In this document: positions 27,461 through 35,450 of the stretch, piece after piece | How the letters are laid out: each line of letters opens with the position of its first letter | How positions within the stretch are numbered: the first letter of the stretch is position 1 | Assembly: GCF_965243865.1 (NCBI RefSeq) | Contig: NZ_OZ251603.1 | Span: forward strand, 2,418,001 to 2,482,000 | Origin: Hyphomicrobium_A sp965243865 | GTDB lineage: Bacteria; Pseudomonadota; Alphaproteobacteria; Rhizobiales; Hyphomicrobiaceae | Length of the DNA: 64,000 nt | Direction of reading: 5' to 3' | Position numbers and translations under genes: made by a program | The notes under the pieces: generated by a model | Databases searched by the model: none | What the model was told of the DNA's origin: nothing | The model's input: the letters and a program-made list of their open reading frames with translations, nothing else

Positions 27461-27721
27461 GTTCCCGCTCGGGAACATGGAGGCCCGGATCAAGCTCCGG
27501 CAGCCCATAAATTCCCGATCGGGAACTTATAACCGGATTCGCCCCTTAGCGCGACCCCATATTCCCGATCGGGAACATAGGCACCCGCAGCCGCCCCTTC
27601 AACGCCCAATATTCCCGCTCGGGAACTTCTGGCCGGAATCACCCATCAATCGCCCCGAAAGTGCCCGCTCGGGAACGTGGCATGCCAGTATGCGTCAAGT
27701 ATATAATCGCCGATCGGGAAC
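27461..27721. promoter_or_regulatory. hipBA operator array: six palindromes, five at exact 50-bp spacing
   Basis: The 16-bp sites are of form RTTCCCGNTCGGGAAC. They lie at 27461-27476, 27511-27526, 27561-27576, 27611-27626 and 27661-27676 (left arm GTGCCCG), with a degenerate sixth at 27706-27721 (left arm ATCGCCG). Starts are exactly 50 bp apart for the first five, then 45. Spacers are 34 nt and unrelated in sequence. The array fills the gap between the SemiSWEET stop and hipB. A TTATAA at 27527-27532 beside site 2 may be a -10 element. HipB autorepression through such palindromes is known in E. coli; the binding here is inferred. Confidence 0.88.
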
Positions 27722-27727
27722 CCGACC

Positions 27728-27976
27728 CTACCCATTCTTGATCTTCAGGTAGAGGATCGTGCCGGCGAGCACGAAGGTGACCGCGTTGGCCATGATCAGC
27801 GGCGCATCCCGGATCACGATCCCATAGACCAGCCACGCAAAGACGCCGGTCGTGAAGATCGCGAACGTCGCCAGCGAAATGTCATGCGTCGCCTGCGTGC
27901 GCCACGTCTTGATCACCTGCGGCACGAAGGCGACCGTCGTCATCAAACCGGCCAGCAGCCCGAGCAGCGTCACCAT
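27728..27976 (-). CDS. SemiSWEET / PQ-loop (MtN3) small transporter
   Basis: An 82-aa protein with three hydrophobic helices (near residues 1-20, 35-55 and 60-80). The PQ motif appears in TTVAFVPQVIKTWRT, which defines the SemiSWEET sugar transporters; these work as dimers. ATG 27976 is chosen because the family starts at this point; longer frames upstream are not supported. Its stop is 6 nt from the last hipBA operator. The substrate is not determined. Confidence 0.88.
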   Translation of the reverse strand: MVTLLGLLAGLMTTVAFVPQVIKTWRTQATHDISLATFAIFTTGVFAWLVYGIVIRDAPLIMANAVTFVLAGTILYLKIKNG

Positions 27977-28092
27977 CCTGAGGGATCCTATCGGCTTTCC
28001 GTGTGGGGCACATTCTCGCCCATCCCGGAAAGCGCTTGCGAGCTTGGAAAGTTGCTTGCCTAGCCGATCGGCCGCAGCCGGCACAGCCAGCT

Positions 28093-28617
28093 TCAGCGGA
28101 TGCCGAATTCAGAAAAGCACTGGCGCATGTATTCGCACCGGTGCGAGCCGGAAAAATGCATGGCATCGCCCTTGGCCGGCGAAATGAACTGGCAGATTTC
28201 ATCGACGCCGCCCGGCGACAGCCAGCCCTGGCGCCGGCCGCGCTGCACGGCGAAGCAGTCCGCGGTTTCCTCGTCTGGCCCGCGGAACTGATGCCCGCAC
28301 TCGTGCGAGTAGATCCAAAGCTTCACCGGCGTCGATACGCGCGATAAAAGCCGCATGTTCATGATCAGGAAGCCGGGATAGGCCGCGCCGTAGTCGTCGA
28401 GATTGTTGTCGATCACGGTCGGCCGCGTGCCGCAATACATCGTGATGCCGTCGAGCTTGAACTCTCCGGCGGGAATGAACGTTGCTTCGCCATTCGTATG
28501 CGCGATGTAGTCCTCAGGCGTCGGCGTCTTCGGGTCCTGTGCGAACACCGGACCCGGCAATGCCAGCAATGCAATGAGGCCCCAGGCCAAGCGGCGCGCG
28601 CCGCGGCGGATAATCAT
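28093..28617 (-). CDS. Exported hypothetical protein with HECGH zincin-like motif
   Basis: About 174 aa from ATG 28617, with a signal peptide (RRLAWGLIALLALPGPVFA then QD). In the mature part, WIYSHECGHQFRGPDEETADCFAV has the HExxH pattern of zinc metalloproteases, with a downstream Glu/Asp-rich segment that could supply a third ligand. Six or more Cys residues suggest disulphides. I do not recognise a named family. It is probably periplasmic. It is monocistronic, about 140 bp beyond the next leftward operon. Confidence 0.72.
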   Translation of the reverse strand: MIIRRGARRLAWGLIALLALPGPVFAQDPKTPTPEDYIAHTNGEATFIPAGEFKLDGITMYCGTRPTVIDNNLDDYGAAYPGFLIMNMRLLSRVSTPVKLWIYSHECGHQFRGPDEETADCFAVQRGRRQGWLSPGGVDEICQFISPAKGDAMHFSGSHRCEYMRQCFSEFGIR

Positions 28618-28756
28618 CGGCAAACTCGTGGAATCCCGAAATAGCCCTCTCCCTTTAGCATGGCGCCGAACCGATCCACTTACAAGCTTGCGGGGCGAGC
28701 TATGCAAATTTCGCATTAGGATTACGACGCGTCATCCCGATTGCCGCTTGCATATC

Positions 28757-29179
28757 TCAGTTGCCCACAGCTGCCTCGATTCGCGCCATGTCGTCGTCGG
28801 AAAAGCCGAAGTGATGGCCCACCTCGTGCACCAGCACATGCGTGATGAGGTCGCCCAGCGTCTCTCCCGAGTTGGCCCACTCGTCGAGCAGCGGCCGCCG
28901 GTAGAGAAACACCATGTCCGGCTGCGGCGCGATATCGAGCAAGCTCTTCTTCTCTAGGCTGACGCCCTGATAAAGGCCGAGCAGGTCGAACGCATCGTCG
29001 ATGTCGAGTGCATCCAGCACTTCATCGGTCGCAAAGTCCTCCACCCGGATGAGCAGGTCGCCGGCGGGCGCGCGGAAGGCATCGGGCAGCCGCTCCCAGG
29101 CGATCAGCGCCATCTCCTCGAACGTCGCGAGGTCGGGGGCGGCGATGCCCTCCCAGTTCATTGTCGTTTGCATGGTCAT
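28757..29179 (-). CDS. Small zincin-like metallopeptidase (DUF1025 type)
   Basis: 140 aa, cytoplasmic. The C-terminal ITHVLVHEVGHHFGFSDDDM is the HExxHxxGxxD metzincin-like signature of this family. An acidic N-terminal half contains FATDEVLDALDIDD. The physiological substrate is unknown for the family. The ATG overlaps the methyltransferase stop as ATGA (29176-29179), so it is coupled and is the last gene of the LysR-methyltransferase operon. Confidence 0.86.
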   Translation of the reverse strand: MTMQTTMNWEGIAAPDLATFEEMALIAWERLPDAFRAPAGDLLIRVEDFATDEVLDALDIDDAFDLLGLYQGVSLEKKSLLDIAPQPDMVFLYRRPLLDEWANSGETLGDLITHVLVHEVGHHFGFSDDDMARIEAAVGN

Positions 29180-29973
29180 CCTGGTTTCTTCGCGACGATG
29201 ATGGCTTCCTGCAGCGTGAACACCAGCCCGCCGTTCTCCTCGCGCGGGCGCAGGAATGTACGTAGGAGGTCATCGTCGAACAGCATAGACCTCAGCACCT
29301 CGACCGTCTCGGGCGTGCACCGCATGCGCTGCGTCCACGATTCGAACGGAATGTGCTGGTCCAACAGCTCGGAGCTGGCGACCGCAAGGCCGGACCGCTG
29401 CATCAGGCTGTGCCATTCGTCGACCGTCAGCGCTCGCGCATGGCTCGGATCGCGCGTCTTCTCGTAGATGTTGAACGCCCGCGCCGCATTCATCACCTCG
29501 GCCGGCGTTGCGAGCGGCAGCATGGCCTCGTCCGGGCTGACGTTGTCGACCAGCGCGAAAGTGCCGCCCGGGCGCAGCACGCGCCAGCTTTCCGCAACGA
29601 ACGCACCGGGGTCCGGGAAGTGATGCGCCGCCAGTCGGCACGTAACGAGGTCGAAGCTCGAATCCTCGAAAGGCAGCTTGCTGGCATCCGCCTTCGCCGT
29701 CTCGACATTGGCGAGCCCGCGCTCCACCGCCAGCCTCGCAGTCTCCGCGAGCATCTCGTCGGTGATATCCGAGGCAACGACATGCGCGACGAGCGGCGCG
29801 AACGCCAGCGCCGTATGGCCCGCGCCGGTCGCGACATCGAGCGCGCGACAAGTTGATTGCGCAGCCACGACGTCGACGAGGCGTTGCAGGCTTGGCCCAC
29901 GCGCGTGCACGGCCGAGCTGGCATAGTCGGACGCGGAAACGCCGAACTGCTCTTGCACCAGCGATCGCTTCAT
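29176..29973 (-). CDS. Class I SAM-dependent methyltransferase (UbiE/COQ5-like)
   Basis: 265 aa. Motif I is ALDVATGAGHTALAFA, motif II/III includes SFDLVTCRLAAHHFPDP, and VLRPGGTFALVDNV is the post-III strand. It resembles ubiquinone/menaquinone-type methyltransferases but lacks the sequence context of a true ubiE, so the substrate is open. It overlaps the LysR gene and the metallopeptidase gene by 4 nt on either side (ATGA), forming one coupled operon. Confidence 0.88.
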   Translation of the reverse strand: MKRSLVQEQFGVSASDYASSAVHARGPSLQRLVDVVAAQSTCRALDVATGAGHTALAFAPLVAHVVASDITDEMLAETARLAVERGLANVETAKADASKLPFEDSSFDLVTCRLAAHHFPDPGAFVAESWRVLRPGGTFALVDNVSPDEAMLPLATPAEVMNAARAFNIYEKTRDPSHARALTVDEWHSLMQRSGLAVASSELLDQHIPFESWTQRMRCTPETVEVLRSMLFDDDLLRTFLRPREENGGLVFTLQEAIIVAKKPG

Positions 29974-30896
29974 GGACGCCCCAGTTCAATCTGTTCCGTG
30001 GCAGCTGACGCCGCCTGCCGCCGCTCGCCGTAACGCGAGGCGAACTCCTGCCGCACGAACGCCGCGAACTCCTCGGCCACGGCCGAGCGCCCGCTGCGGT
30101 GAAAATGCATGTTGATGCAGAACGGCGGCAATTGCGGCAAACCGTCCGCGGCTTCCAGCACCGTGAGATCGGCCGGAACCGCAGACAGCAGCATCGGCGC
30201 GATGGCCGTGTCGGCATAGAGCGTGGCTTTGACGGCGTCGAGCACGGTTGCTTCGCACACCGGGCGCCAGTCCCGCCTTGCCGCGGCCAACGCCGCCAGC
30301 GCCGAGGCGCGAAACGCGCACGCGGCGCTGCCGAACGACACCGGCAGCGGCTGACGCAAATGCGCCTGGCCGCCCGGCGCGCCCACCCACACCAACGGAT
30401 CGCGCAGCAGCAGCTCGGCTTTGTCGGGCGTGTCCGGCAGCGTAGACAGCGCAACGTCGAGTTCGCCCGCCTCGAGCGCCGCCAGAAGATCGACCGTGAT
30501 GCCCGAGATCAGCGTCACGTGCACCCGCGGCCACGCCCTGTCGAACCGCTTGAGCACCGGCGGCAGGTTCGGCTCCACCACATCGTGGGGCACGCCGACA
30601 CGCAGCTCGCCCTCATAGTGCGGCTTGCTCATCAATCCCCAAACCGCATCGTTCATCGTCAGCATCGATTGCGCATGCGGCAGCAACCGCTCGCCTTCCG
30701 CAGAGGTGCGCAGCGCGCGATTGCTTCGGTCGAACAGCGCCACGCCGAATAGCTCTTCCAGCCGCTTCAGCTGCTGGCTCACGGCCGCCTGCGTGAGATT
30801 GAGCAAGTGCGCCGCCCGCGTCACGCTCCCCGTTTCCACCACCGCCACGAAGGCGCGCAGCAGGGCAACGTCGATATTTCGGGAGAGGGCTGCCAT
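29970..30896 (-). CDS. LysR-family transcriptional regulator
   Basis: 308 aa. The N-terminal winged helix-turn-helix has VETGSVTRAAHLLNLTQAAVSQQLKRLE, followed by a periplasmic-binding-like effector domain. It heads an operon with the methyltransferase and metallopeptidase (ATGA overlap) and diverges from the DUF1127 gene. Two palindromes in the shared promoter are its likely targets. The effector is unknown. Confidence 0.92.
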   Translation of the reverse strand: MAALSRNIDVALLRAFVAVVETGSVTRAAHLLNLTQAAVSQQLKRLEELFGVALFDRSNRALRTSAEGERLLPHAQSMLTMNDAVWGLMSKPHYEGELRVGVPHDVVEPNLPPVLKRFDRAWPRVHVTLISGITVDLLAALEAGELDVALSTLPDTPDKAELLLRDPLVWVGAPGGQAHLRQPLPVSFGSAACAFRASALAALAAARRDWRPVCEATVLDAVKATLYADTAIAPMLLSAVPADLTVLEAADGLPQLPPFCINMHFHRSGRSAVAEEFAAFVRQEFASRYGERRQAASAATEQIELGRP

Positions 30897-30917
30897 CGCG
30901 GAGCACCATAAGCAACC

Positions 30918-30953
30918 ATGATGCGAAGCATCATAAACATTCGATATGTTTAT
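30918..30953. promoter_or_regulatory. Overlapping palindromes in the LysR/DUF1127 divergent promoter
   Basis: ATGATGC-gaa-GCATCAT spans 30918-30934 and overlaps by two bases ATAAACAT-tcgat-ATGTTTAT at 30933-30953. The second fits the LysR T-N11-A layout. They lie 21-57 nt upstream of the LysR start and 50-86 nt from the DUF1127 start, so one regulator could control both. Confidence 0.65.
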
Positions 30954-31003
30954 GGAAGTGGCGCCCCTAGATACGCCTTGCCAGCATCGTGGGAGGAGAA
31001 TCG

Positions 31004-31234
31004 ATGGCAGAGGCAGAAGAGGAAGGGAGCGGCATCAGGACCCTCTCCCGCCGTTCAGGGTCGGGCTTTGCAAAGCTGTTCAGGTTCGTCGAGCGCGCCA
31101 ACCAGGTGGCCCGCGAGCGGCGGGAGCTCATGCGCCTCGGCGACGCCGCCCTCAAGGATTTCGCGGTTTCACGAGCCGACGCCGTCGGCGAGGCCAGCCG
31201 CCCCTGGTGGGACCTCCCCGCCGACCGCAAATAA
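31004..31234 (+). CDS. DUF1127 (YjiS-like) small protein
   Basis: 76 aa. The C-terminal half RERRELMRLGDAALKDFAVSRADAVGEA matches the Arg-rich DUF1127 pattern (RRELxxLdDxxLkDiGlsR). In other alphaproteobacteria members bind RNA or affect phosphate and carbon metabolism; a role here is not shown. GGAGGA precedes ATG 31004; a GTG five codons earlier is not used. It diverges from the LysR operon. Confidence 0.85.
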   Translation: MAEAEEEGSGIRTLSRRSGSGFAKLFRFVERANQVARERRELMRLGDAALKDFAVSRADAVGEASRPWWDLPADRK

Positions 31235-31285
31235 GCCCGCAGAGCGCCGCGCAACGCTTGGCGCTTCCGGATGACAGAAGGCCGA

Positions 31286-32701
31286 TTAGGCCGGCCCGCC
31301 GTTCCACGAGCGAATGTCGACGAAGTGCCCTTCGAGCGCCGCCGCGGCTGCCATCACCGGCGACAGCAGATGCGTGCGCCCGAGGCGTCCCTGCCGGCCT
31401 TCGAAGTTGCGGTTCGACGTCGACGCGCAGCGCTGTCCCGGCTTCAGCTGATCCGGGTTCATGCCGAGGCACATCGAGCACCCCGGCTCGCGCCACTCGA
31501 AGCCAGCATCCTTGAAGATCTTGTCGAGGCCTTCCGCTTCCGCCTGCGCTTTGACGAGGCCCGAGCCGGGCACGATCATCGCATACGCAAGGCGATCGGA
31601 AATCTTCTTGCCCTCGACGATCTTCGCCACCGCGCGCAGATCCTCGATGCGTCCGTTCGTGCACGAGCCGATCCACACCACGTCGAGACCGACGTCGGTC
31701 ATGCGCGTGCCGGGCTTCAAACCCATGTAATCCAGCGCCCGCTGCATCGACGCGCGCTTGTTCTCGTTGTCGACCTTCGCGGGGTCGGGCACGAGGCCCG
31801 CGATCGACACCACGTCCTCAGGGCTCGTGCCCCAGGTGACGATCGGCGGCAGGCTCGCCGCATCGAGCTCCACCACGGCGTCGAAGTGCGCGCCCTCGTC
31901 GGTGTGTAGCGTCTCCCAGTAGCGCATGGCGGCGTCCCATGCGCTGTCCTTCGGCGCCTTCGGGCGCCCTTTGATGAATTCGTAGGTCTTCTCGTCCGGC
32001 GCGATCATGCCCGCCCGAGCCCCGCCTTCAATGCTCATGTTGCAGACGGTCATGCGCCCTTCCATCGACAGCGAGCGGATGGCTTCGCCCGCGTATTCGA
32101 TGACGTGGCCGGTGCCGCCGGCAGTGCCGATCTCGCCGATGATGGCAAGGATGATGTCCTTGGCGCCGACGCCCTTCGGCAGTTGCCCGTCCACCGAGAC
32201 GAGCATGTTCTTCGCCTTGCGCTGGATCAGCGTCTGCGTGGCGAGCACGTGCTCGACTTCCGAGGTGCCGATGCCGTGCGCCAGCGCGCCGAAGGCGCCA
32301 TGCGTCGAGGTATGGCTGTCACCGCATACGATCGTCGTGCCGGGCAGCGTGAAGCCCTGCTCCGGCCCGACCACGTGGACGATGCCCTGCCGCTTATCGA
32401 GCTCGTTGTAGTACTCGACGCCGAAGTCGCGCGCGTTCTGCGCCAGCGTCTCCACCTGGATGCGGCTGTCGTCGTCGTCGATGCCCTTCGTGCGGTCCGT
32501 TGTCGGCACGTTGTGGTCGACGACGGCCAGCGTCTTCTCCGGTGCGCGCACTTTGCGCCCGGTCATGCGCAGGCCTTCGAACGCCTGCGGGCTCGTCACC
32601 TCGTGGACAAGGTGGCGATCGATGTAGAGCAGGCAGGTGCCGTCATCCTGGCGCTCGACCACGTGATCGTCGAAGATCTTGTCATAGAGTGTTTTAGCCA
32701 T
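31286..32701 (-). CDS. leuC: 3-Isopropylmalate dehydratase large subunit
   Basis: Aconitase-family enzyme of leucine synthesis. The protein is 471 aa from ATG 32701. Fe-S ligands are visible as GSCTNG (about 344-349) and CSMCLG (about 408-413). VCGDSHTSTHGAFGALAHGIGTSE is the family substrate site. leuD is not adjacent, although leuB lies about 15 kb away on the other strand, so the leucine genes are dispersed. Confidence 0.97.
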   Translation of the reverse strand: MAKTLYDKIFDDHVVERQDDGTCLLYIDRHLVHEVTSPQAFEGLRMTGRKVRAPEKTLAVVDHNVPTTDRTKGIDDDDSRIQVETLAQNARDFGVEYYNELDKRQGIVHVVGPEQGFTLPGTTIVCGDSHTSTHGAFGALAHGIGTSEVEHVLATQTLIQRKAKNMLVSVDGQLPKGVGAKDIILAIIGEIGTAGGTGHVIEYAGEAIRSLSMEGRMTVCNMSIEGGARAGMIAPDEKTYEFIKGRPKAPKDSAWDAAMRYWETLHTDEGAHFDAVVELDAASLPPIVTWGTSPEDVVSIAGLVPDPAKVDNENKRASMQRALDYMGLKPGTRMTDVGLDVVWIGSCTNGRIEDLRAVAKIVEGKKISDRLAYAMIVPGSGLVKAQAEAEGLDKIFKDAGFEWREPGCSMCLGMNPDQLKPGQRCASTSNRNFEGRQGRLGRTHLLSPVMAAAAALEGHFVDIRSWNGGPA

Positions 32702-33127
32702 GCCGCGTCTCTTGTTTCGATAGGCCTTACCGGCCAGCCTGGGCAACGCAAAGAGCCGCCCCGATGCCGCGGTCGTCCGCGCACGAGGGTGGAGTTTTCG
32801 CTTCTTAGCCGCCGATGCTGAAGAAACCGCCCGTTAGATAGCGTCTTGCCGCGCCTCCTGCAAACCCCCCTCAACTGCAACACCACCCACATAATGGTAT
32901 CTCCCTCCCTCCTTGCGGGGGAGGGTCAGGGGAGGGGGGTGTCCACGACGTCGAGGGTAATGCACCACCCCCAACCCGTCCCTCCCCCGCAAGGGGGGAG
33001 GGTGAAGGTGAAGTGAGACGGCAGGTTTATTGAGCTAGAACTTGGAGCTTCGGCCCACCGACGAACTCCCGCCGCCGGTCACCGCAAAGTTCAAGTCGCT
33101 GACGATGACTGAGCCGCTGTCAAAGAC
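32702..33127. other. Intergenic region upstream of leuC with GC-rich repeats
   Basis: No gene seen in 426 bp. It holds a pair of inverted GC-rich repeats (32902-32925 and 32980-33002). I looked for a leucine-rich attenuation peptide before leuC and found none. The leuC promoter should lie between 32702 and about 32850, but no confident -10/-35 pair was found. Confidence 0.5.
32902..33002. repeat. Inverted pair of CCCTCCCCC-type extragenic palindromes (copies 2 and 3)
   Basis: Copy 2 (32902-32925) reads TCCCTCC..TTGCGGGGGAGGG. Copy 3 (32980-33002) reads CCCTCCCCCGCAAGGGGGGAGGG-like in reverse orientation. Both match the palindrome at 1228-1252. Inverted relative to each other, they could also pair over about 100 bp. 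Confidence 0.65.
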
Positions 33128-34018
33128 CTAAAACTTCCACTGCCGCGCCTGGGCCACCATGAAGTCGCGCAACACCTGCACCTTCTTGGAGGCCTTCAAC
33201 TCTTCCGGATAGACGAACAGGATAGGCAGCGTCGGCGGCTCGATCTCGGTCAGCACCGGAACCAGATCGCCCTCGTTCTCGGTCATGTAATCGGGGATCA
33301 TGCCGATACCGATGCCGGCCCGGATGGCGATGCGCAGCGCCATCACACTGTTCGCCCGGAACGCCGGCTCGCGCGGGCCACGGCCGTCGCGGCCCGCCGT
33401 CTCGATCCACGAAATCGCGGTAAGATGCTGCGCCGGCTGCCCGCTGTACGAGACGATGCTGTGGCCCTCGAGCTCATCCAGCGTCTTTGGCGCCCCGAAC
33501 CGGCGCACGTATTGCGTGGAGGCGAACGCCCGCACCCGGCTGGTGAATAGCATGCGCCGGATGAGATCCGCCTGCGGCGGCTCCCGCGTCCAGATGGCGA
33601 CATCCGCCGCCCGCATGCCGATATCGAGCTGGTCGTCATTGAGATGCAGTTCGATGCGGATTTCCGGATAGAGATCGTGAAATTCGCGCAGCCGCGGCGT
33701 CAGCCACATCGTCCCGAAGCCCACCGGCGCCGTGATGCGCAATTCGCCCGAAGGCTTCGACGTCGTATCCGACAGTAGCGTCTCGGCGGTGTGCAGCCGA
33801 TTGATCACGTCGGAGGTGGTGCGGTGCAGAAGCTCGCCCTGCTCGGTGAGCACGAGCCCGCGCGCATGGCGATGGAACAGCGTCACCTTCAGGTCGCGTT
33901 CCAGCGCCGAGACTTGACGGCTCACAGCCGACTGGCTCATGTGCAAAGCATCACCAGCGTGCGTGAAGCTTCCGGCCTCGGCAGCTGCGTGAAAGATCCT
34001 GAGCTTGTCCCAGTCCAT
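33128..34018 (-). CDS. LysR-family transcriptional regulator (second)
   Basis: 296 aa with the N-terminal DKLRIFHAAAEAGSFTHAGDALHMSQSAVSRQVSALE helix-turn-helix. The effector domain contains APVGFGTMWLTPRLREF. It diverges from the beta-propeller gene at 34200 across 181 bp, which holds an inverted repeat at 34092-34104. Target and inducer are unknown. Confidence 0.92.
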   Translation of the reverse strand: MDWDKLRIFHAAAEAGSFTHAGDALHMSQSAVSRQVSALERDLKVTLFHRHARGLVLTEQGELLHRTTSDVINRLHTAETLLSDTTSKPSGELRITAPVGFGTMWLTPRLREFHDLYPEIRIELHLNDDQLDIGMRAADVAIWTREPPQADLIRRMLFTSRVRAFASTQYVRRFGAPKTLDELEGHSIVSYSGQPAQHLTAISWIETAGRDGRGPREPAFRANSVMALRIAIRAGIGIGMIPDYMTENEGDLVPVLTEIEPPTLPILFVYPEELKASKKVQVLRDFMVAQARQWKF

Positions 34019-34091
34019 AGGTCGGGCACCGCGTCCTGGCCGAGCATCCCTGCCCTGAGCGAAGAGGCTTCAGGACGGCCGCATCGACATT

Positions 34092-34104
34092 GTTGCGGTG
34101 CAAC
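34092..34104. promoter_or_regulatory. Candidate LysR site GTTGC-GGT-GCAAC
   Basis: A perfect 5-bp inverted repeat with a 3-bp spacer lies 74 nt upstream of the LysR start and 96 nt upstream of the propeller gene. Position and symmetry suit a shared operator. It is short, so chance occurrence is possible. Confidence 0.4.
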
Positions 34105-34199
34105 TTAGACCAGCGTTGGACGCATGGGTAGGGTGACGCGGTCGCGCAGCCCATATAGCAACAGCAACTCAAACAACGAAAATTCCGGGAGGTGTCGCG

Positions 34200-35069
34200 A
34201 TGAAGTCGATCGGTGCAGCCATGGCTCTTCTGCTTGCCAGCGGAGCGGCGCTTGCAGGGGCAGCCGCAGAACCCGCCAAGCTCTGGGAGACGCCGGGCTT
34301 CAAGACACCGGAATCGGTGTTGCCGGTCCCCGCCGAGGGGTTCGCCTACGTCAGCAACGTCGCCGGCCAGCCCACCGATAAGGACGGCAACGGCTTCATT
34401 TCAAAGCTTTCGCTCGCCGACGGTAAGATCATCGCCCTCGAATGGGCCAAGGGCCTCGACGCACCGAAGGGCATGGCGCCGTCCGGTGGCAAGCTCTACA
34501 CCGCCGACATCGATAAGCTGGTCGAGATCGATCCCGCCAGCGGCAAGATCCTTGTCAAGTTCGAGGCGCCCGGCGCGACGTTCCTCAACGACGTCGTCGC
34601 CGACAAGGACGGCAACGTCTACGTCTCGGATTCCAGCACCAGCACCATTTGGCGCCTGGCCGGCGGCAAGCTGGAGAAGTGGCTCGAAGGTCCCGAGCTG
34701 AAATTTCCGAACGGCCTCACGATTGACGGTGACAAGCTGATCGTCGCCGCGTGGGGTGCTCCCGGCACCTCTGCGCCTAAGTCCGAGCCCGCCAACCTCA
34801 TCTCGGTCGGCCTCGCCGACAAGAAGGTGTCCAACCTCGGCGACGGCGCGCCCGTCGGCAACCTCGACGGCATCGAAGCCGACGGCGATGATTTCATCGT
34901 CTCGGACTGGGTCGCTGGCAAAGTGTTCCGCATCGCGCGGTCCGGCAAGGCAGACGAGATCCTTGCGCTCAAGCAGGGCACCGCCGACATCGGCTACGTC
35001 GCGTCCGACAAGCTGCTGCTCATCCCGCTGATGATGGAAGACAAGGTCGCGGCCTATAAGGTCGAATAA
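34200..35069 (+). CDS. Secreted SMP-30/gluconolactonase-like beta-propeller protein
   Basis: 289 aa with a signal peptide (AMALLLASGAALAGAAA). Repeated blade motifs follow, such as YVSNVAG, KLYTADI, VYVSDSSTSTIWRL, PNGLTIDGDKL, NLDGIEADGDDFIVSDW and KVFRIARSGK. The pattern PNGLTIDG / LDGIE..D with Asp/Asn positions suits the SMP-30 metal site, but catalytic residues cannot be confirmed by eye. It is probably periplasmic and ends at a strong terminator. It diverges from a LysR gene that may control it. Confidence 0.75.
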   Translation: MKSIGAAMALLLASGAALAGAAAEPAKLWETPGFKTPESVLPVPAEGFAYVSNVAGQPTDKDGNGFISKLSLADGKIIALEWAKGLDAPKGMAPSGGKLYTADIDKLVEIDPASGKILVKFEAPGATFLNDVVADKDGNVYVSDSSTSTIWRLAGGKLEKWLEGPELKFPNGLTIDGDKLIVAAWGAPGTSAPKSEPANLISVGLADKKVSNLGDGAPVGNLDGIEADGDDFIVSDWVAGKVFRIARSGKADEILALKQGTADIGYVASDKLLLIPLMMEDKVAAYKVE

Positions 35070-35072
35070 ACG

Positions 35073-35107
35073 AAAAGCGCGGCCCGCTGGGAGCGGGCCG
35101 CGCTTTT
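35073..35107. terminator. Strong bidirectional terminator
   Basis: A 15-bp perfect stem (35073-35087 with 35093-35107) starts with AAAA and ends with TTTT, so it works both ways. It separates the beta-propeller gene from the convergent small secreted-protein gene. Confidence 0.92.
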
Positions 35108-35126
35108 AAACAATTGCGAATGAGGG

Positions 35127-35375
35127 CTATTGCCCGTCGGAACCCTCGTGCGCGTCGGTGCCGATCACCGTCATCATCGGCCCTATGACGAGATCACTCG
35201 CCGCCGAATCTTCGCTCGGCAGGTCGCACGTATTCGAGCCCGCATCGAAGGTTCCGTTCTTCGCCGCGCATTTGGCGGCAAGATCGTGCGCTGTTGCATC
35301 CATCTCGTTGGCGGATGCCGCGCCGGCGGCGAGCACCAGCGCAGCGGACACGGCAACACACTTTAGAAAATTCAT
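35127..35375 (-). CDS. Small exported hypothetical protein
   Basis: 82 aa with a clear signal peptide (MNFLKCVAVSAALVLAAGAASA). The mature part has two Cys (AAKCAAKNGTFDAGSNTCDLP) that could form a disulphide. There is no recognised domain. It uses the bidirectional terminator and lies about 75 bp from trxB's end on the same strand. Confidence 0.72.
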   Translation of the reverse strand: MNFLKCVAVSAALVLAAGAASANEMDATAHDLAAKCAAKNGTFDAGSNTCDLPSEDSAASDLVIGPMMTVIGTDAHEGSDGQ

Positions 35376-35450
35376 GGCGTCCCCCAGTGATTCGATTTTG
35401 GAGGGCGCCTCTATTCATCGGCTTGACGTCAATCTTGTGACCTTCGCCGA

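Noticed and set aside
27461..27721. CRISPR-like array (short repeats with equal 34-nt spacers)
   Set aside because: Repeats are only 16 bp and fully palindromic, no cas genes are nearby, and they sit directly upstream of a HipB-type repressor. An operator array explains them better.
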